Position numbers and translations under genes: made by a program
Source of the DNA: Mycolicibacterium setense
GTDB taxonomy: Bacteria; Actinomycetota; Actinomycetes; Mycobacteriales; Mycobacteriaceae
Assembly (NCBI RefSeq): GCF_000805385.1
Contig: NZ_JTJW01000010.1
Span: 744,001-808,000 of the forward strand
Direction of reading: 5' to 3'
DNA: 64,000 nt
The notes under the pieces: model-generated
Seen by the model: only the letters and a program-made list of their open reading frames with translations
Database searches by the model: none
Told to the model about the DNA's origin: nothing
Part shown: piece by piece, positions 54,401-57,657 of the stretch
Layout: each line of letters starts with the position of its first letter
Numbering within the stretch: the stretch's first letter is position 1

Positions 54401-57300
54401 TAGGGATCGCCGAAGCTGACGACCGCACGGCCGTGGCCACCGAATTCCGATGCGTCGAAGGCCAACAGCATCGGGGCATCGACACCGGCGTCCTGCGCGC
54501 GGGCTTGTGCGTCAGCGAACGAACTGTGGATTCGATCGAGCCGGGCCAGCATCTTGCTCTGCGCCCGGGTGAGCCGGTGACCGTCGCCAAGCAACGACTT
54601 CAACTGCGCACGTTGCGCTTCCAGCAGTTGCGTATTCGCCTCATGCCGGGCGCCGGGCGGGATGCCCTCCGCGTTGCCGATGTGCTGCGGGTGCACGTCG
54701 ATCAGGGCCCGCTGCTCCGGTCCGCTCAGTCCGGCCCACCAGGCCGCGTTGGCTCGTGCCCGCGCGTCGGCTGACTCCATCAACCCCAGCGGGTTTCTCA
54801 GGTCGCCTGCGTCCACCGGTGGTACGCGTTTCGCGAGTGCCTCGTCGGCGATCTGGCCCTGGGGCGTGACGTCGCGCCACTGCTCGCCGGGCGCCTGATC
54901 GCCGGTGCCCTGCACGTCGCCGACGGCGATCGCGGCGTCGAGATCGTCGGGCCGGGTGCCGAGCTCGTTTACCGGATTACCCTGTGCATCAAGGTAACCG
55001 ACGGCGGTCGTCGACACCGCGCTCTGGCCCCATGACGGCGGCCAGCCCTGCCGCTCCCCGCGGTGGAGCAGATACACGTCTTTGCCGTCGAAGACCGCCA
55101 CGTAGGCGTGCCCGCCCTGGCGCTGCCCGTCGCCTGCCCACGCCGACGTGATGACCGCGGCCGAACCGGGTTCCATTCCTCGCAGCGTGGCTTCGATCTC
55201 GGCGTAGGTGGCGAAGTCCGCCCGCGACCCGACAGCCTGGTAAAGGGCCCGCGCGGGCATTCCGGTGGCTGTCGGCTGCCCGTCGACCTGGAACTGCTTG
55301 CGGAAGTGCGATGACAGATCGTCAGCGGCGTCGAACACGCAGTTCTGGTCACCCCGCCTCGGACCACCAGTTTCGGTGACCTCGGAATCCGTGTTCGCGG
55401 GTGCGACGTCCGCACCGCTGTCCTGCGTGGTGTTCTGCTTCGTGTTCTGAGCGGTCTCTTGGACCCGCGCCGCGGGCAGGCCCGCCGCCTGCGATTCCGC
55501 GCCGGCCGGTTGCGCGGTCGGCGGCGCCTGCCTCGGCTCCGTCGGCTTCGAATCGGGTTTCGCCGCAGCAGGTTTGGTGGCCGGTTCGGCGGTCGTGGGC
55601 GTGGTGGGCGGGGTGGTCGGCGGTGTGGGCGTGGGCGTGGTCGGCGGCGTGGCCGGCGACACCGTGGTCGTCGACGACGACGGGGCCCCGACGACCGGCG
55701 GGCCGTGTTGCTCGGGGGCTTCCGGCACGGGAGCCTGCTGCGGCTGCACCGGATCAGCGGTTGTCTGGGGGGCCTCTGCCACTTCGGGTGCGACATGGGC
55801 GCCTTCGACCTGCTGCCCCGGATCGACCGACACCGGCTCCGCGGCTACGGCCGCCTGCGGCACGTCCGTCGTCGCAGCATGCGCCGGTGGGTTGGCGACC
55901 TCCTGATCCGGACTGAGGGTGGCCGTATGCGCGGGCTCATCCGCGGGAATGTCGGCCGTATCGCCGTTGTCCGGCTGCGGGTTCGGCGAATGCTGCTGGT
56001 CATCCCGGTCAGCGGGTGCATGTTGGGTCTCGGCGTCGGTGTCGGTGTCGGTCTCGGCGTCGGCTTGATCGGGTGTCTCGTCGGATTCCTGATCGGTGGA
56101 CTCGTCCACCCCATTGTGGCGTTCCCCGTTGCGGGAGGACGGCTTCGAATCCGCCTGTGGGGTGGTGTTGTTCGTCTGGCTACCACCACCGCGTCCCAGA
56201 CCCGCCTTGGCGGGTGCGGCCGATTGCCCGGTGGAGTCGTTCTGGGGAGTCCGGCTGCTATCGGTCTTGCCGTCGTCGTCCTGCTGGCCCGTATCCAGCA
56301 TCTTGCCGTCCGGATCATCGCCCCGCAGACCGACATTCGGAGCGTCGGGACCCGGAAGCCCGGCCGGATTTGTGTGGTCGGTCTGCTGACCCCCCTGGCC
56401 TCTGCCGAGACCGTTCATACCGCCGAGACTGGTACTGGTCGAACTGGCGAGGATCGACAACGTGTCGAATTCACCACCGACGGACAAGGTGCCGGCAACG
56501 TTGCCCGTCACTCCGGCGGTGAACATGGTCACCGCACCCTTGGCGCCCGCCGTTATCCGGTTGCGAGAAACATGTCCCATCCCGTGCATCATCGGGACAG
56601 CGGTCATTCCGCCCGCGCCGCCACCGACGGTCGAGGCAATCGCGGTCTGCTTGAACCGGTCCCATCGGAAGTCGGCGTGTCCGTTGTTGGCTTGGATGCC
56701 CTGGACGATGCCCTCTTGAAGCAGCCCCTGCGCCAGCTCCTGCCCGGATTCCTTGAAGCCTTCGTGCAGGAGCCTCTTCATCATGGTCCTGGTCAGCAGT
56801 TCGGCCATCTTCTCGCCGATCCGCCGAATCGCCCATGCGACGAGCGCGCGTATCCACGCGATGGTCGTGGTTTCGATGACGGGGATCGCGGCCGTCGACG
56901 CCCCGAGCGTCGGGCTGGACATGGCCAGGCTGTAGGAGATCTCGGCAGCGGCGAGTGCCAGTCCGACGATGATCGACAGCTTGCTGTATTCGATCTCGGA
57001 GCTGAAATTGGTGGCGCCCTCGCCCATTCCCGAGATGCCCTCGGCCAGTTTGTCCACGGTGTAGTCGCCGTCGAACAGCATGGCGAACTGCTTCTCCGCC
57101 GCTTCGGCGGTGTCACCGAACAGGACCGACATGGTCTCTCCGCGGACCCTGCTGAGGTCCGGGATGAGTTCCTGCAATGCTTCGGCGGCAGCTTGATAAT
57201 GCTCGCCGATACGACGGGTGCGGGTCTCGCTGCCTTGCGGCCACTCACCGCCCGCGAGGTATGACACCCATTGGAGCTCGGGCGGGATCTGTATGTCCAT
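36466..57300 (-). CDS. Giant ESX-type polymorphic effector, 6944 residues
   Basis: A single uninterrupted frame of 20.8 kb. Order: CpnT-type WXG100-like export domain (1-315); Pro/Thr/Ala-rich linker (316-645); papain-fold Tox-PL 1 (Cys654); DUF1023 hydrolases 1-5 (817-3000); Tox-PL 2 (Cys3029); degenerate hydrolase 6; GDPD (3374-3611); hydrolase 7 (Ser3895); Tox-PL 3 and 4 with GNAT-like domains 1-5 (4060-5612); Tox-PL 5; hydrolase 8 (Cys6018); Tox-PL 6; GNAT 6; three helical repeats (6596-6910); acidic tail. It starts 56 bases after a WXG100-like gene and is followed by small genes and an immunity candidate. By analogy with CpnT it is probably exported by ESX and delivers enzymatic domains. 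Targets are unknown, and no classical single C-terminal toxin was recognised. Confidence 0.92.
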   Translation of the reverse strand: MDIQIPPELQWVSYLAGGEWPQGSETRTRRIGEHYQAAAEALQELIPDLSRVRGETMSVLFGDTAEAAEKQFAMLFDGDYTVDKLAEGISGMGEGATNFSSEIEYSKLSIIVGLALAAAEISYSLAMSSPTLGASTAAIPVIETTTIAWIRALVAWAIRRIGEKMAELLTRTMMKRLLHEGFKESGQELAQGLLQEGIVQGIQANNGHADFRWDRFKQTAIASTVGGGAGGMTAVPMMHGMGHVSRNRITAGAKGAVTMFTAGVTGNVAGTLSVGGEFDTLSILASSTSTSLGGMNGLGRGQGGQQTDHTNPAGLPGPDAPNVGLRGDDPDGKMLDTGQQDDDGKTDSSRTPQNDSTGQSAAPAKAGLGRGGGSQTNNTTPQADSKPSSRNGERHNGVDESTDQESDETPDQADAETDTDTDAETQHAPADRDDQQHSPNPQPDNGDTADIPADEPAHTATLSPDQEVANPPAHAATTDVPQAAVAAEPVSVDPGQQVEGAHVAPEVAEAPQTTADPVQPQQAPVPEAPEQHGPPVVGAPSSSTTTVSPATPPTTPTPTPPTTPPTTPTTAEPATKPAAAKPDSKPTEPRQAPPTAQPAGAESQAAGLPAARVQETAQNTKQNTTQDSGADVAPANTDSEVTETGGPRRGDQNCVFDAADDLSSHFRKQFQVDGQPTATGMPARALYQAVGSRADFATYAEIEATLRGMEPGSAAVITSAWAGDGQRQGGHAYVAVFDGKDVYLLHRGERQGWPPSWGQSAVSTTAVGYLDAQGNPVNELGTRPDDLDAAIAVGDVQGTGDQAPGEQWRDVTPQGQIADEALAKRVPPVDAGDLRNPLGLMESADARARANAAWWAGLSGPEQRALIDVHPQHIGNAEGIPPGARHEANTQLLEAQRAQLKSLLGDGHRLTRAQSKMLARLDRIHSSFADAQARAQDAGVDAPMLLAFDASEFGGHGRAVVSFGDPYRADSVSWHVPGQGTTIDRIGACMDGALDHLQATLQANPGQSVASIAWLGYDAPSGWSSWRVAGRGSAREGGAVLYSDIRGFNAARDTWAGDGSHFTDNHIFAHGYGTTAVSYAGRDGRLANDIRTVTLTDSPGAGPVRRAAEFGIGADNVYVASTSRDVPAVLAGRTPVAELSIGVDPSGESFGANRETHPQLEPPSETDVPALEPTTPAVQSTREIADEALAQRDPSVSAKDVVNPLGVAEDARTRAEANVRWWSGLSEDQRDALVKTYPAQIGNSEGIPPATRDLANRTALRIAREHVQHKLDRGEKLTKREKNHLLRMNRLDTALRTMGREAADAGIDPPLVLAFDPPAFGGDGRAVVSFGADPYLADSVSWLVPGFATTIDKLEGNMRNALNHLQSTLQENPTLAATSIAWIGYDAPNGAATGRVVGPGLARQGAEILYSDIRAFNAARDTAAGDGSHFRDNHIFAHSYGSTTASYAGRNGRLADDIRTVTLLGSPGAGPMRNASEFGIGNRNVFVASSSLDPVTGLGGRVPGQDGRFAGRGLGMDPAMKEFEAVRITAQFPASMNDGGSVGTHRSYYRYMDGDADPRVRTESLANFGRIAAGHPERLHQERHRTVVDGRTVDPAEGRALRLDSDNQSDQPGERRPWNPRWHPAEVEPSAAQVAADQALGQRIPPVGINELVTPLGDEPQAVARAQANAAWWSGLNEQQRSDLITAYPYQIGNAEGIPAADRDTANRRVLQRYLDQAAGIQAQIDAGNSPNSTQLDFLLRVNRLEHALQRAQVAAQQAGVGDPFILAFDPPAFGGDGRVLVSFGTDPYVADSVSWYVPGMGAQINKLDYLMHCALNILQSTRTESPSLSAASIAWLGYDAPNNSGTVRVGSTALAEAGGDILHADISAFNATRDAFAGDGSHFTGNHLFGHSYGSTTTCYAGRDGRLAEHVSTVTLLGSPGAGPLQQASDFGIVPRNVFVASSSRDFVTGLGGRTADSTGRLGRGLGTDPAMDTFGAQRVRAEFPASMDRKDTTATHNAYFDFQETDGPGTRQWLVTPANAVPSESLANLGRIASGHTERLDHETHRSMQERPGRLFGTRRATVEPAANRSDNQGRNWWNPRWRDGDIEVEPQHAVTEPNWTSSSSPTPHAATKAVADAALSQRIPPAGAADLVNPLGRAGEATARAEANAQWWAGLNDTQRQALINTYPARIGNAEGIPPVARDAANRLAIKRFQEHVQSMIDRGVRPGKNDLANLLRVNRLDAALQAAAANAVQAGVGGPMVLSLDPFEFGGDGRAVVSFGADPYQADSVSWLVPGFATTVDKLEGNMRNALNHVRSTVRENPTLAATSIAWIGYDAPNGMASGRVLSPKLARAGAEILYSDIRAFNVARNTLAADGSEFTGNHVFGHSYGSTTVSYAGIGGRLKNDIRTVTLLGSPGAGPMHHAGQFGLGDGNVFVASSSKDPVTGFGGRRAEQDGRFAGRGLGMDPAMDEFGAVRVTSEFPAAVNTPSTFGTHKSYHHHVSEGDGAPVRNESLANSGRIAAGRTDRLHHEGYRRVVDGRTVDPAVGRPLRLDDDTQVEHEGPRRPWNPRWRAGEIEPSEARLVADEALDQRIPPLAVDDLVHPLGRESQAVARARNNAAWWSGLSPDQQQALLQEYPHQIGNAEGIPSAVRDSANREMLRQYAERAAAVQARIDAGEKISDRELDFVRRVNRLENAMQRAEVASTQAGEGHPLLLALDPGAFGGDGRALVSFGADPYTADSVSWYVPGLGSQLDKLDYIMHCALNIQQSTRAENPSLASASIAWLGYDAPNDSASARVARPGLARAGGEMLYTDISTFNAVRDAFSGDGSHFTGNHVFGHSYGSTTTGYAGAGGRLAPHITTVTLVGSPGAGPLRSAGDFGIDTRNVFVASSSRDFVTGLGGRTSDSQGRFGIGLGTDPAMDTFGGQRISAEFPASMDRKDTLTTHNAYFDYLETDGPGTRQWLVTPQHAIRTESLTNFGRIAAGNHNDVHAELHRTVDESGSRTIEPAASRPAMRLDDDPGVMHPTDPHNRNRVPRWTRGNDCAQVLAQEVSTRTGRDIPLDAEPSRRGTRARAMFRAFGTAADFATYAQIEETLLGRPSGSMAVMASRWSGGQPVGHAYMAVHIDGRVYLFDPHTRQYSGWPPHWGQDAVTQTAVGYLRPNGEPVVKGRWYNQFAAAAIGRVQGLPDGQAHGNTDGLPAADRDTANRNALQHYRDRADHIRTKLDQFSPVSREERAFLERIDRLDLAVRQADADAARAGLQPPLVLVLDTSAFSGGGHAVISFGADPYHASRVTWHTARGSIEQLGTVTVRALDGLHTSTGAQDAATIAWVGDTSALHRDLAAFHETRRSLGEPGPFTGNHVVTHAPSSTSSASRPNPLSVATESGAHVVAHRGASHDFPEQTRAAYTEALRQGADALECDVRLTKDGELVLIHDKTVDRTSNGTGRVGDMTLAELQALDFDGHGILTLDEFIQLAKDADRPVTLFIETKHPAQQGLKLEREVVAALERHGLANPGPDQAVRAAVISFYPDALLRVRSAAPNVPTVLLGASARYLAGVVGASAIGPSIETLRNNPELVGAAAARGLATYCWTVNNEADVQFARDLGVDWVATDHPGRTGTLVGEQAGRQEPGTAPTPMEPATDEHVRQIADDALSRRIPPVRPDELRNPMGPAEEAAARATNNARWWSGLTDEQRSAIVETYPQHIGNAEGVSAADRDRANRNVLQQMREQADALQSKADRGERLSGAERKFLRRMDKLDLAIRKATVDAQQAGVDGPLLLAFDPTEFGGDGRAVLSYGADPYTADSVSWHVPGVGSTVDTLLGFNTTSALHHLQAVQQNNPGLSAASIAWVGYDAPSGWSTLRSAGHGMARTGGDILYSDITAFNAARDTLAGDGSHFTGNHVFGYSYGSTTAGYAGQNGRFAGHVRTVSLVGSPGVGPVRTADEFGIGADNVFVASSSRDVVTALGGRTSGSSGRVFGIGLGTDPAMDSFGAVRVTAEPSVSMNRLLTGGTHHTYFLNTEATTNLGRVAAGRTDAITTEQHRTELGRSRHAPLLRTVEPAGDRVGGRRFWNALWRRPPNCAVTVTEELSTLFGRNFGLDATTSRRGVPARALFRAVGADARFATYDEVEAALLGDPTLRVAVLTSQWAGGRQGGHAYLAVKVDGQVQLYDPHTRKYSPWPPHWGQNAVTQTAVGYLQTNGDPVGPMTRDVPLQLDAADAIGKVQGPQHDPEFVQRQAEYRAQDPATRVVDTRYAEPMGDVVDNASDHARGRQLAQDLSGRYGPYRIQLSLDENLTDVVLLTGEIFNGDQKIGTIQRQFNRDPDGTLVAAHTGLVITDENLRGKGFSKSLTSELERFYVRSGIDRIELTTHDKGGFAWARRGYAWDPRTNQLQESLDRVKQSARQLRETVSDEAKAVLDQVVQQLDPSNPRLPEPIDLANLATTAEPDLGQRLLDGTGAVHGRNGVHYVKYLDPASVAPARTGLKGWLQNLFGRSDTSRGAADNCAYGVANELSRIYPGRFDLSIPPSATGVPAWALFQAAQSRSQFATYADIEAELLGRPAGSSAIVVSRWAADGGRQGGHAYLAVTDGRQVQLYDPRTRQYSPWPPHWGESAVDRTAVGYLDQNGDPVHPISDEPVQVSLHAADSVGDVKGHPAADDFLTRQQEYRAQDPTTRRVDSTYAQPLGQIVDSFATDQVQQLAADLSGVYGPYRVEMFRAVAEEQTGKVIIGGAIISGDEEIGFTQQTYVRDRDGSLVAHQNVVDIPNKAFRGKGFAKAFVAQLDQYYALSGVDRIELRTEQDGGYAWARQGFSWNPDPAKLRASVDNVRNSALQLRDQVSPEAQALLDEVMRRLDPSQPDLPEPIDLAALATNQEPHLGRDLLTNTYWSGVKYVAAADAVTPAVDTRHAEPLGDVISESMDQGRAQRLADDLSGMYGPYRVRFSGEALPNALQLKGEIFSGARRIGEIDRIFIRDESGNLVAHHNEMTIEDEAFRGKGFSKAFLAAFDQYYTRSGVDRIELLAVRNGAYASARRGFSWDLRADELQESLDSVKAAAQRLLSSITAEAQVVLEEVIGRLEPGHPRLPEPSELANLSADGHPELGRELLRRTSWYGIKYVDEMPGSAADAVGDVQGHPDDREFLARQQEYRAQDPADRAAESRYAEPVGDVVDNASDPQRVDQLAADLSGVYGPFRVELQRVPDEATGIAGRIMSAGKQIGMIYWSYNRDAAGNLVAEHGMIEITSPSHRGKGFSKALAEQLEPLYARSGVERIEMVAAWDGAYAWASWGFSWAPDPVKLRESLDSIRSSAQKLQAQVGPEAQAVLDEVVQRLHPDHPRLPEPLDLARLTAPGHPDLGKKLLTNTTWHAVRYLDVEAVDAVGDVQGHPDAPDFAGQQQEYRSQDPATRRVDTRYAEQLREVVDSFDRDDVRQLAEDLSGQYGPYQVEFSPERIVGGERFTLHGLIRSGDTEIGYLTRKFSRDEDGNLVVENTIIRIERAEYRGQDFSKALTSELEQYYVRSGVDRIELVSKWQGSNAWARRGFTWSTDLYHLHQSLDVIKDAALRLRAHVGTEAQAVLDEIATRLEVGHPRMPEPIDLAILATAEEPELGRKLLDNTSVHFVKYLPGPAVADPQAPAQNCAYGVADELSARYGRPFRIEVEPTRSGVPARALYEAVGSSSRFATYDQVEASLRRLGDGSSAVLTSRWTGGRSGGHAYLAVNDGGEIYLIDPTTGERTGWPPHWGQGAVDRTAVGYLDANGDAVNPLHDVPLRLGTADSVGNVKGLPAEPPTPAHVADEALGQRVLPDPGTAVENARVNATWWKGLNADQRQALIATYPVQIGNAEGVPPLDRHEANTRVLHDWLEYRDGLQAKLNSDIRLGFEKKLELLRINSIEAALERGAAAAQRAGVDGPYLLRLDTGAFHGAGMAVVSFGVDPYLAESVVWNIPGRGMTIQELGPGMGTALNHATSALLEDPTASVASMTWIGYDTMLDDGGETGGDALFNDIRAFNAGRTAWSEGGIRFGDNHVFGHCLGSAVAGHAGVDARLDGEIRTVTLYGSPGLGPMNHAGEFGPGVDVYVATASTDSFTQHGGTTPGSRGDFRGGYGVDPAMDFFGAQRVTSEFPLTVMTKGGDYDIHNFYSTFVDKDAGVRNESLANFGRVIVGHIEHIQLEGHRTLVTNPDQTTKVLDPAAMRSVRLDDLAPPVADPADNCAFGVADVLSQRYGREFRITAQVTSTGVAARSLFEAVGSGAHFASYAEVAQRLHELGPGSSAVLASRWAGMRQGGHAYLAVNDGGEIYLIDRRTGERAGWPPHWGQVAVDRTAVGFLDADGNAVDPLADVPLQLAAAEAVGDVRGLPRDPDYLRRQQRYRSENRTTRVVDTRYADPLAELVDNPDPQRGQQLAEDLSGMYGPYRVEFEAEAVPGSDQVALAGVILHGNRDIGSLDRVFHRDDDGNLVVHHGLMAITDPRHRGQGFSKALSAELERFYVRSGVDRIELTSDWQGSNAWARRGFTWGPDLMNLQGALDQIKMRAADMYDGLSAEGQAELDEMLPRLEVDHPRLPEPVDIAILETDAEPNLGRRLLENVSIDMVKYLPADPLAPLGLPQHAPGTLSEGEAIAAFGDGENKLRALNEELMRDGVSAEERARRLSDARNALRSWAYGLMSNREAAEFLLRNTTNPTFDDLVARNAERGLTGDAIYEAIIDTSTHSRMSPGSLTDIETGAVYSQFELGMRALDEQMIRDGVSIEDRARILSGLRSSLRAWTRELMENRPAADWLSAHESAPTFEDLVARYEGKGLSGDDVYQAIIDGATHSHYAAGTLSDEETRTVYTTYELRMRELRDQLLRDGVSAEERARTMYGMRATIRSWTRSLMADRRAAEWLNENEPNPTFDELVERNRAKGRVGDEIYEAIVASSTRSRGSVNADLGIDPDNPPDLPPMRGPHDDRPQDQEEDTT
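36571..37515 (-). repeat. Effector C-terminus: three ~103-residue helical repeats
   Basis: Residues 6596-6910. Each repeat has G-T/S-L-S/T-D/E-x-E near its start, R-D-G-V-S-x-E-x-R-A-R, a W-x-x-x-L-M helix, and P-T-F-D/E-D/E-L-V followed by D-x-I/V-Y-E/Q-A-I. The fold is all-helical and not one I recognise. An acidic, Pro-rich tail of 35 residues closes the protein. Confidence 0.85.
37546..38727 (-). other. Effector module: Tox-PL 6 plus GNAT-like 6
   Basis: Residues 6192-6585. Tox-PL triad Cys6198, His6273, Asp6288 (YLIDRRTGER). The GNAT-like domain has loop RGQGFSK at 6458-6464 and SNAWARRGFTW. The module has the same internal spacing as Tox-PL 3/GNAT 1. Confidence 0.78.
38941..40449 (-). 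other. Effector module: Tox-PL 5 plus hydrolase 8 with Cys nucleophile
   Basis: Residues 5618-6120. Tox-PL triad Cys5625, His5700, Asp5715. The hydrolase that follows keeps the DUF1023 scaffold, but its elbow is GHCLGSAVAG with Cys6018 in the nucleophile place. A Cys nucleophile is used by some alpha/beta-hydrolases such as dienelactone hydrolase, so activity with a different chemistry is possible. Confidence 0.8.
40465..43839 (-). repeat. Effector module: Tox-PL 4 plus GNAT-like array 2-5
   Basis: Residues 4488-5612. Tox-PL triad Cys4493, His4570, Asp4585. Four GNAT-like repeats follow with loop Arg at 4758, 4982, 5235 and 5487 (spacings 224, 253, 252). Copies 2-4 keep R-G-K-G-F; copy 5 reads R-G-Q-D-F with Asp5490 in place of the second Gly, so acetyl-CoA binding is doubtful there. 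Repeats are joined by a conserved QQEYRAQDP-like segment. Confidence 0.78.
43891..45123 (-). other. Effector module: Tox-PL 3 plus GNAT-like 1
   Basis: Residues 4060-4470. Tox-PL triad Cys4069, His4144, Asp4159. A GNAT-like domain follows with LSGRYGPYRI, the acetyl-CoA loop RGKGFSK at 4330-4336 and GGFAWARRGYAWDP. The Cys-to-loop distance is 261 residues, close to the 265 and 260 of the other two such modules. Confidence 0.78.
45328..46392 (-). other. Effector domain: DUF1023 hydrolase copy 7
   Basis: Residues 3637-3991, full length. The elbow is FGYSYGSTTAG with Ser3895; the preceding residue is Tyr instead of His. Probably active. Confidence 0.8.
46468..47793 (-). other. Effector domains: decayed hydrolase 6 fused to GDPD
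   Basis: Residues 3170-3370 keep the start of a DUF1023 hydrolase, but the elbow reads VTHAPSSTSS and the C-terminal half is gone. At residue 3374 it runs directly into a glycerophosphodiester phosphodiesterase: His3379-Arg3380 (VAHRGASHDF), Glu3406 and Asp3408 (ALECDVRLTKDGELVLIHD), His3421 and Glu3475 (LFIETKHP). All core GDPD residues are present. This is the only such domain in the protein. Confidence 0.86.
47851..48249 (-). other. Effector domain: Tox-PL papain-fold copy 2
   Basis: Residues 3018-3150. The triad is present: Cys3029 (GNDCAQVL), His3104 (PVGHAYMAV) and Asp3119 (YLFDPHTRQY). The domain ends with the common WPPHWGQDAVTQTAVGYL segment. Papain-fold domains of this class deamidate or cleave target proteins. 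Confidence 0.84.
48301..53757 (-). repeat. Effector: tandem duplication of a two-hydrolase unit (copies 2-5)
   Basis: Residues 1182-3000 hold four DUF1023 hydrolases with intact G-H-S-Y-G-type or A-H-S-Y-G elbows: Ser1439, Ser1893, Ser2372 and Ser2826. Copy 2 resembles copy 4 and copy 3 resembles copy 5. Both spacings (1439 to 2372, 1893 to 2826) are exactly 933 codons, so a 2799-bp unit was duplicated in tandem. Linkers also match (VVDGRTVDP and PWNPRW occur at equal places). Confidence 0.85.
53830..54852 (-). other. Effector domain: DUF1023 hydrolase copy 1, nucleophile replaced
   Basis: Residues 817-1157, full-length alpha/beta-hydrolase of the DUF1023 type (WWAGLSGPEQRALIDVHPQH, then SIAWLGYDAPSG). 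The nucleophile elbow reads AHGYGTTAV with Gly1071 where active copies have Ser in G-H-S-Y-G. The copy is therefore probably non-catalytic. Confidence 0.8.
54976..55365 (-). other. Effector domain: Tox-PL papain-fold copy 1
   Basis: Residues 646-775. Catalytic Cys654 (GDQNCVFDAA) and His731 (GGHAYVAV) are present. The third residue is lost: other copies read Y-L-I-D-P, this one reads YLLHRGERQGW, with His replacing Asp and two residues missing. It may be inactive or altered. Confidence 0.82.
55366..56355 (-). other. Effector linker rich in Pro, Thr, Ala, Asp (residues 316-645)
   Basis: About 330 residues of low complexity with no predicted globular fold, including TPTPTPPTTPPTTPTTAEPA-type runs. 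The acidic composition of the first half and Pro/Thr-rich second half are typical of extended linkers between an export domain and cargo in CpnT-like proteins. Confidence 0.8.
56356..57300 (-). other. Effector domain: CpnT-type export domain (residues 1-315)
   Basis: Helical WXG100-like N-terminal domain, opening MDIQIPPELQWVSYLAGGEW, with KQFAMLFDGDYTVDKLAEG and then hydrophobic helices (IIVGLALAAAEISYSLAMSS). It matches the orphan gene at 33312-34253. In M. tuberculosis CpnT the equivalent domain directs export and surface localisation. Confidence 0.82.
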
Positions 57301-57356
57301 AAGCGAATAGCTGCGTCAGCCGGCCTACGCGGCGCACCGCCCCATGGCGCTGACCG

Positions 57357-57653
57357 CTACGCCTGTTCGTTTTGCTCGAAGGAGTCCGCAGAGCCCTTCA
57401 AACCGTCCGAGTAATAATCGAGCAGATCGGTTTTGACGACCACCGAGCCGTCGACCCAATCCTTTTGCGCCAGATACCCTTCGCCGCCTTTCGCGAACCC
57501 GTCACCCATCTTGTCGTCACCCCACGCGGCACCCTCGGCCGCCAGGTTGGCCTGCAGCGTGGACAGCACGTTCTTCATCCGGACGCTGACATCATTCAGG
57601 TCCTTCGAGGTTGCCCGCAGCTCTGAAGGTCCGACACCGAGCTCGTCAGCCAT
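57357..57653 (-). CDS. WXG100-like protein, effector cassette copy A
   Basis: A 98-residue helical hairpin with AEGAAWGDDKMGDGFAKGGE at the turn and a tail with LLDYYSDGLKGSADSFEQ. It is a paralogue of the gene at 32566. It lies immediately upstream of the giant effector in the same direction, as esxE/esxF lie upstream of cpnT, and probably forms part of its export signal or partner complex. Confidence 0.86.
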   Translation of the reverse strand: MADELGVGPSELRATSKDLNDVSVRMKNVLSTLQANLAAEGAAWGDDKMGDGFAKGGEGYLAQKDWVDGSVVVKTDLLDYYSDGLKGSADSFEQNEQA

Positions 57654-57657
57654 GGAT

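Noticed and set aside
37515..55365. CRISPR or DNA-level satellite repeats within the large gene.
   Set aside because: The repeats are hundreds of codons long, diverged and in frame. They are protein domain duplications without short spaced direct repeats.
36505..57264. Many long open frames on the + strand opposite the giant effector, some of 380-600 codons.
   Set aside because: They lie antisense to a gene with clear domain motifs, have Arg/Gly/His-rich compositions typical of high-GC shadow frames, match no family and lack consistent ribosome sites.
36466..57300. Treating the giant frame as several fused genes joined by sequencing error.
   Set aside because: The frame is continuous over 20.8 kb with family-consistent domains and linkers from end to end and no internal frame changes. 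Repeat-driven assembly error in copy number remains possible but is not visible here.
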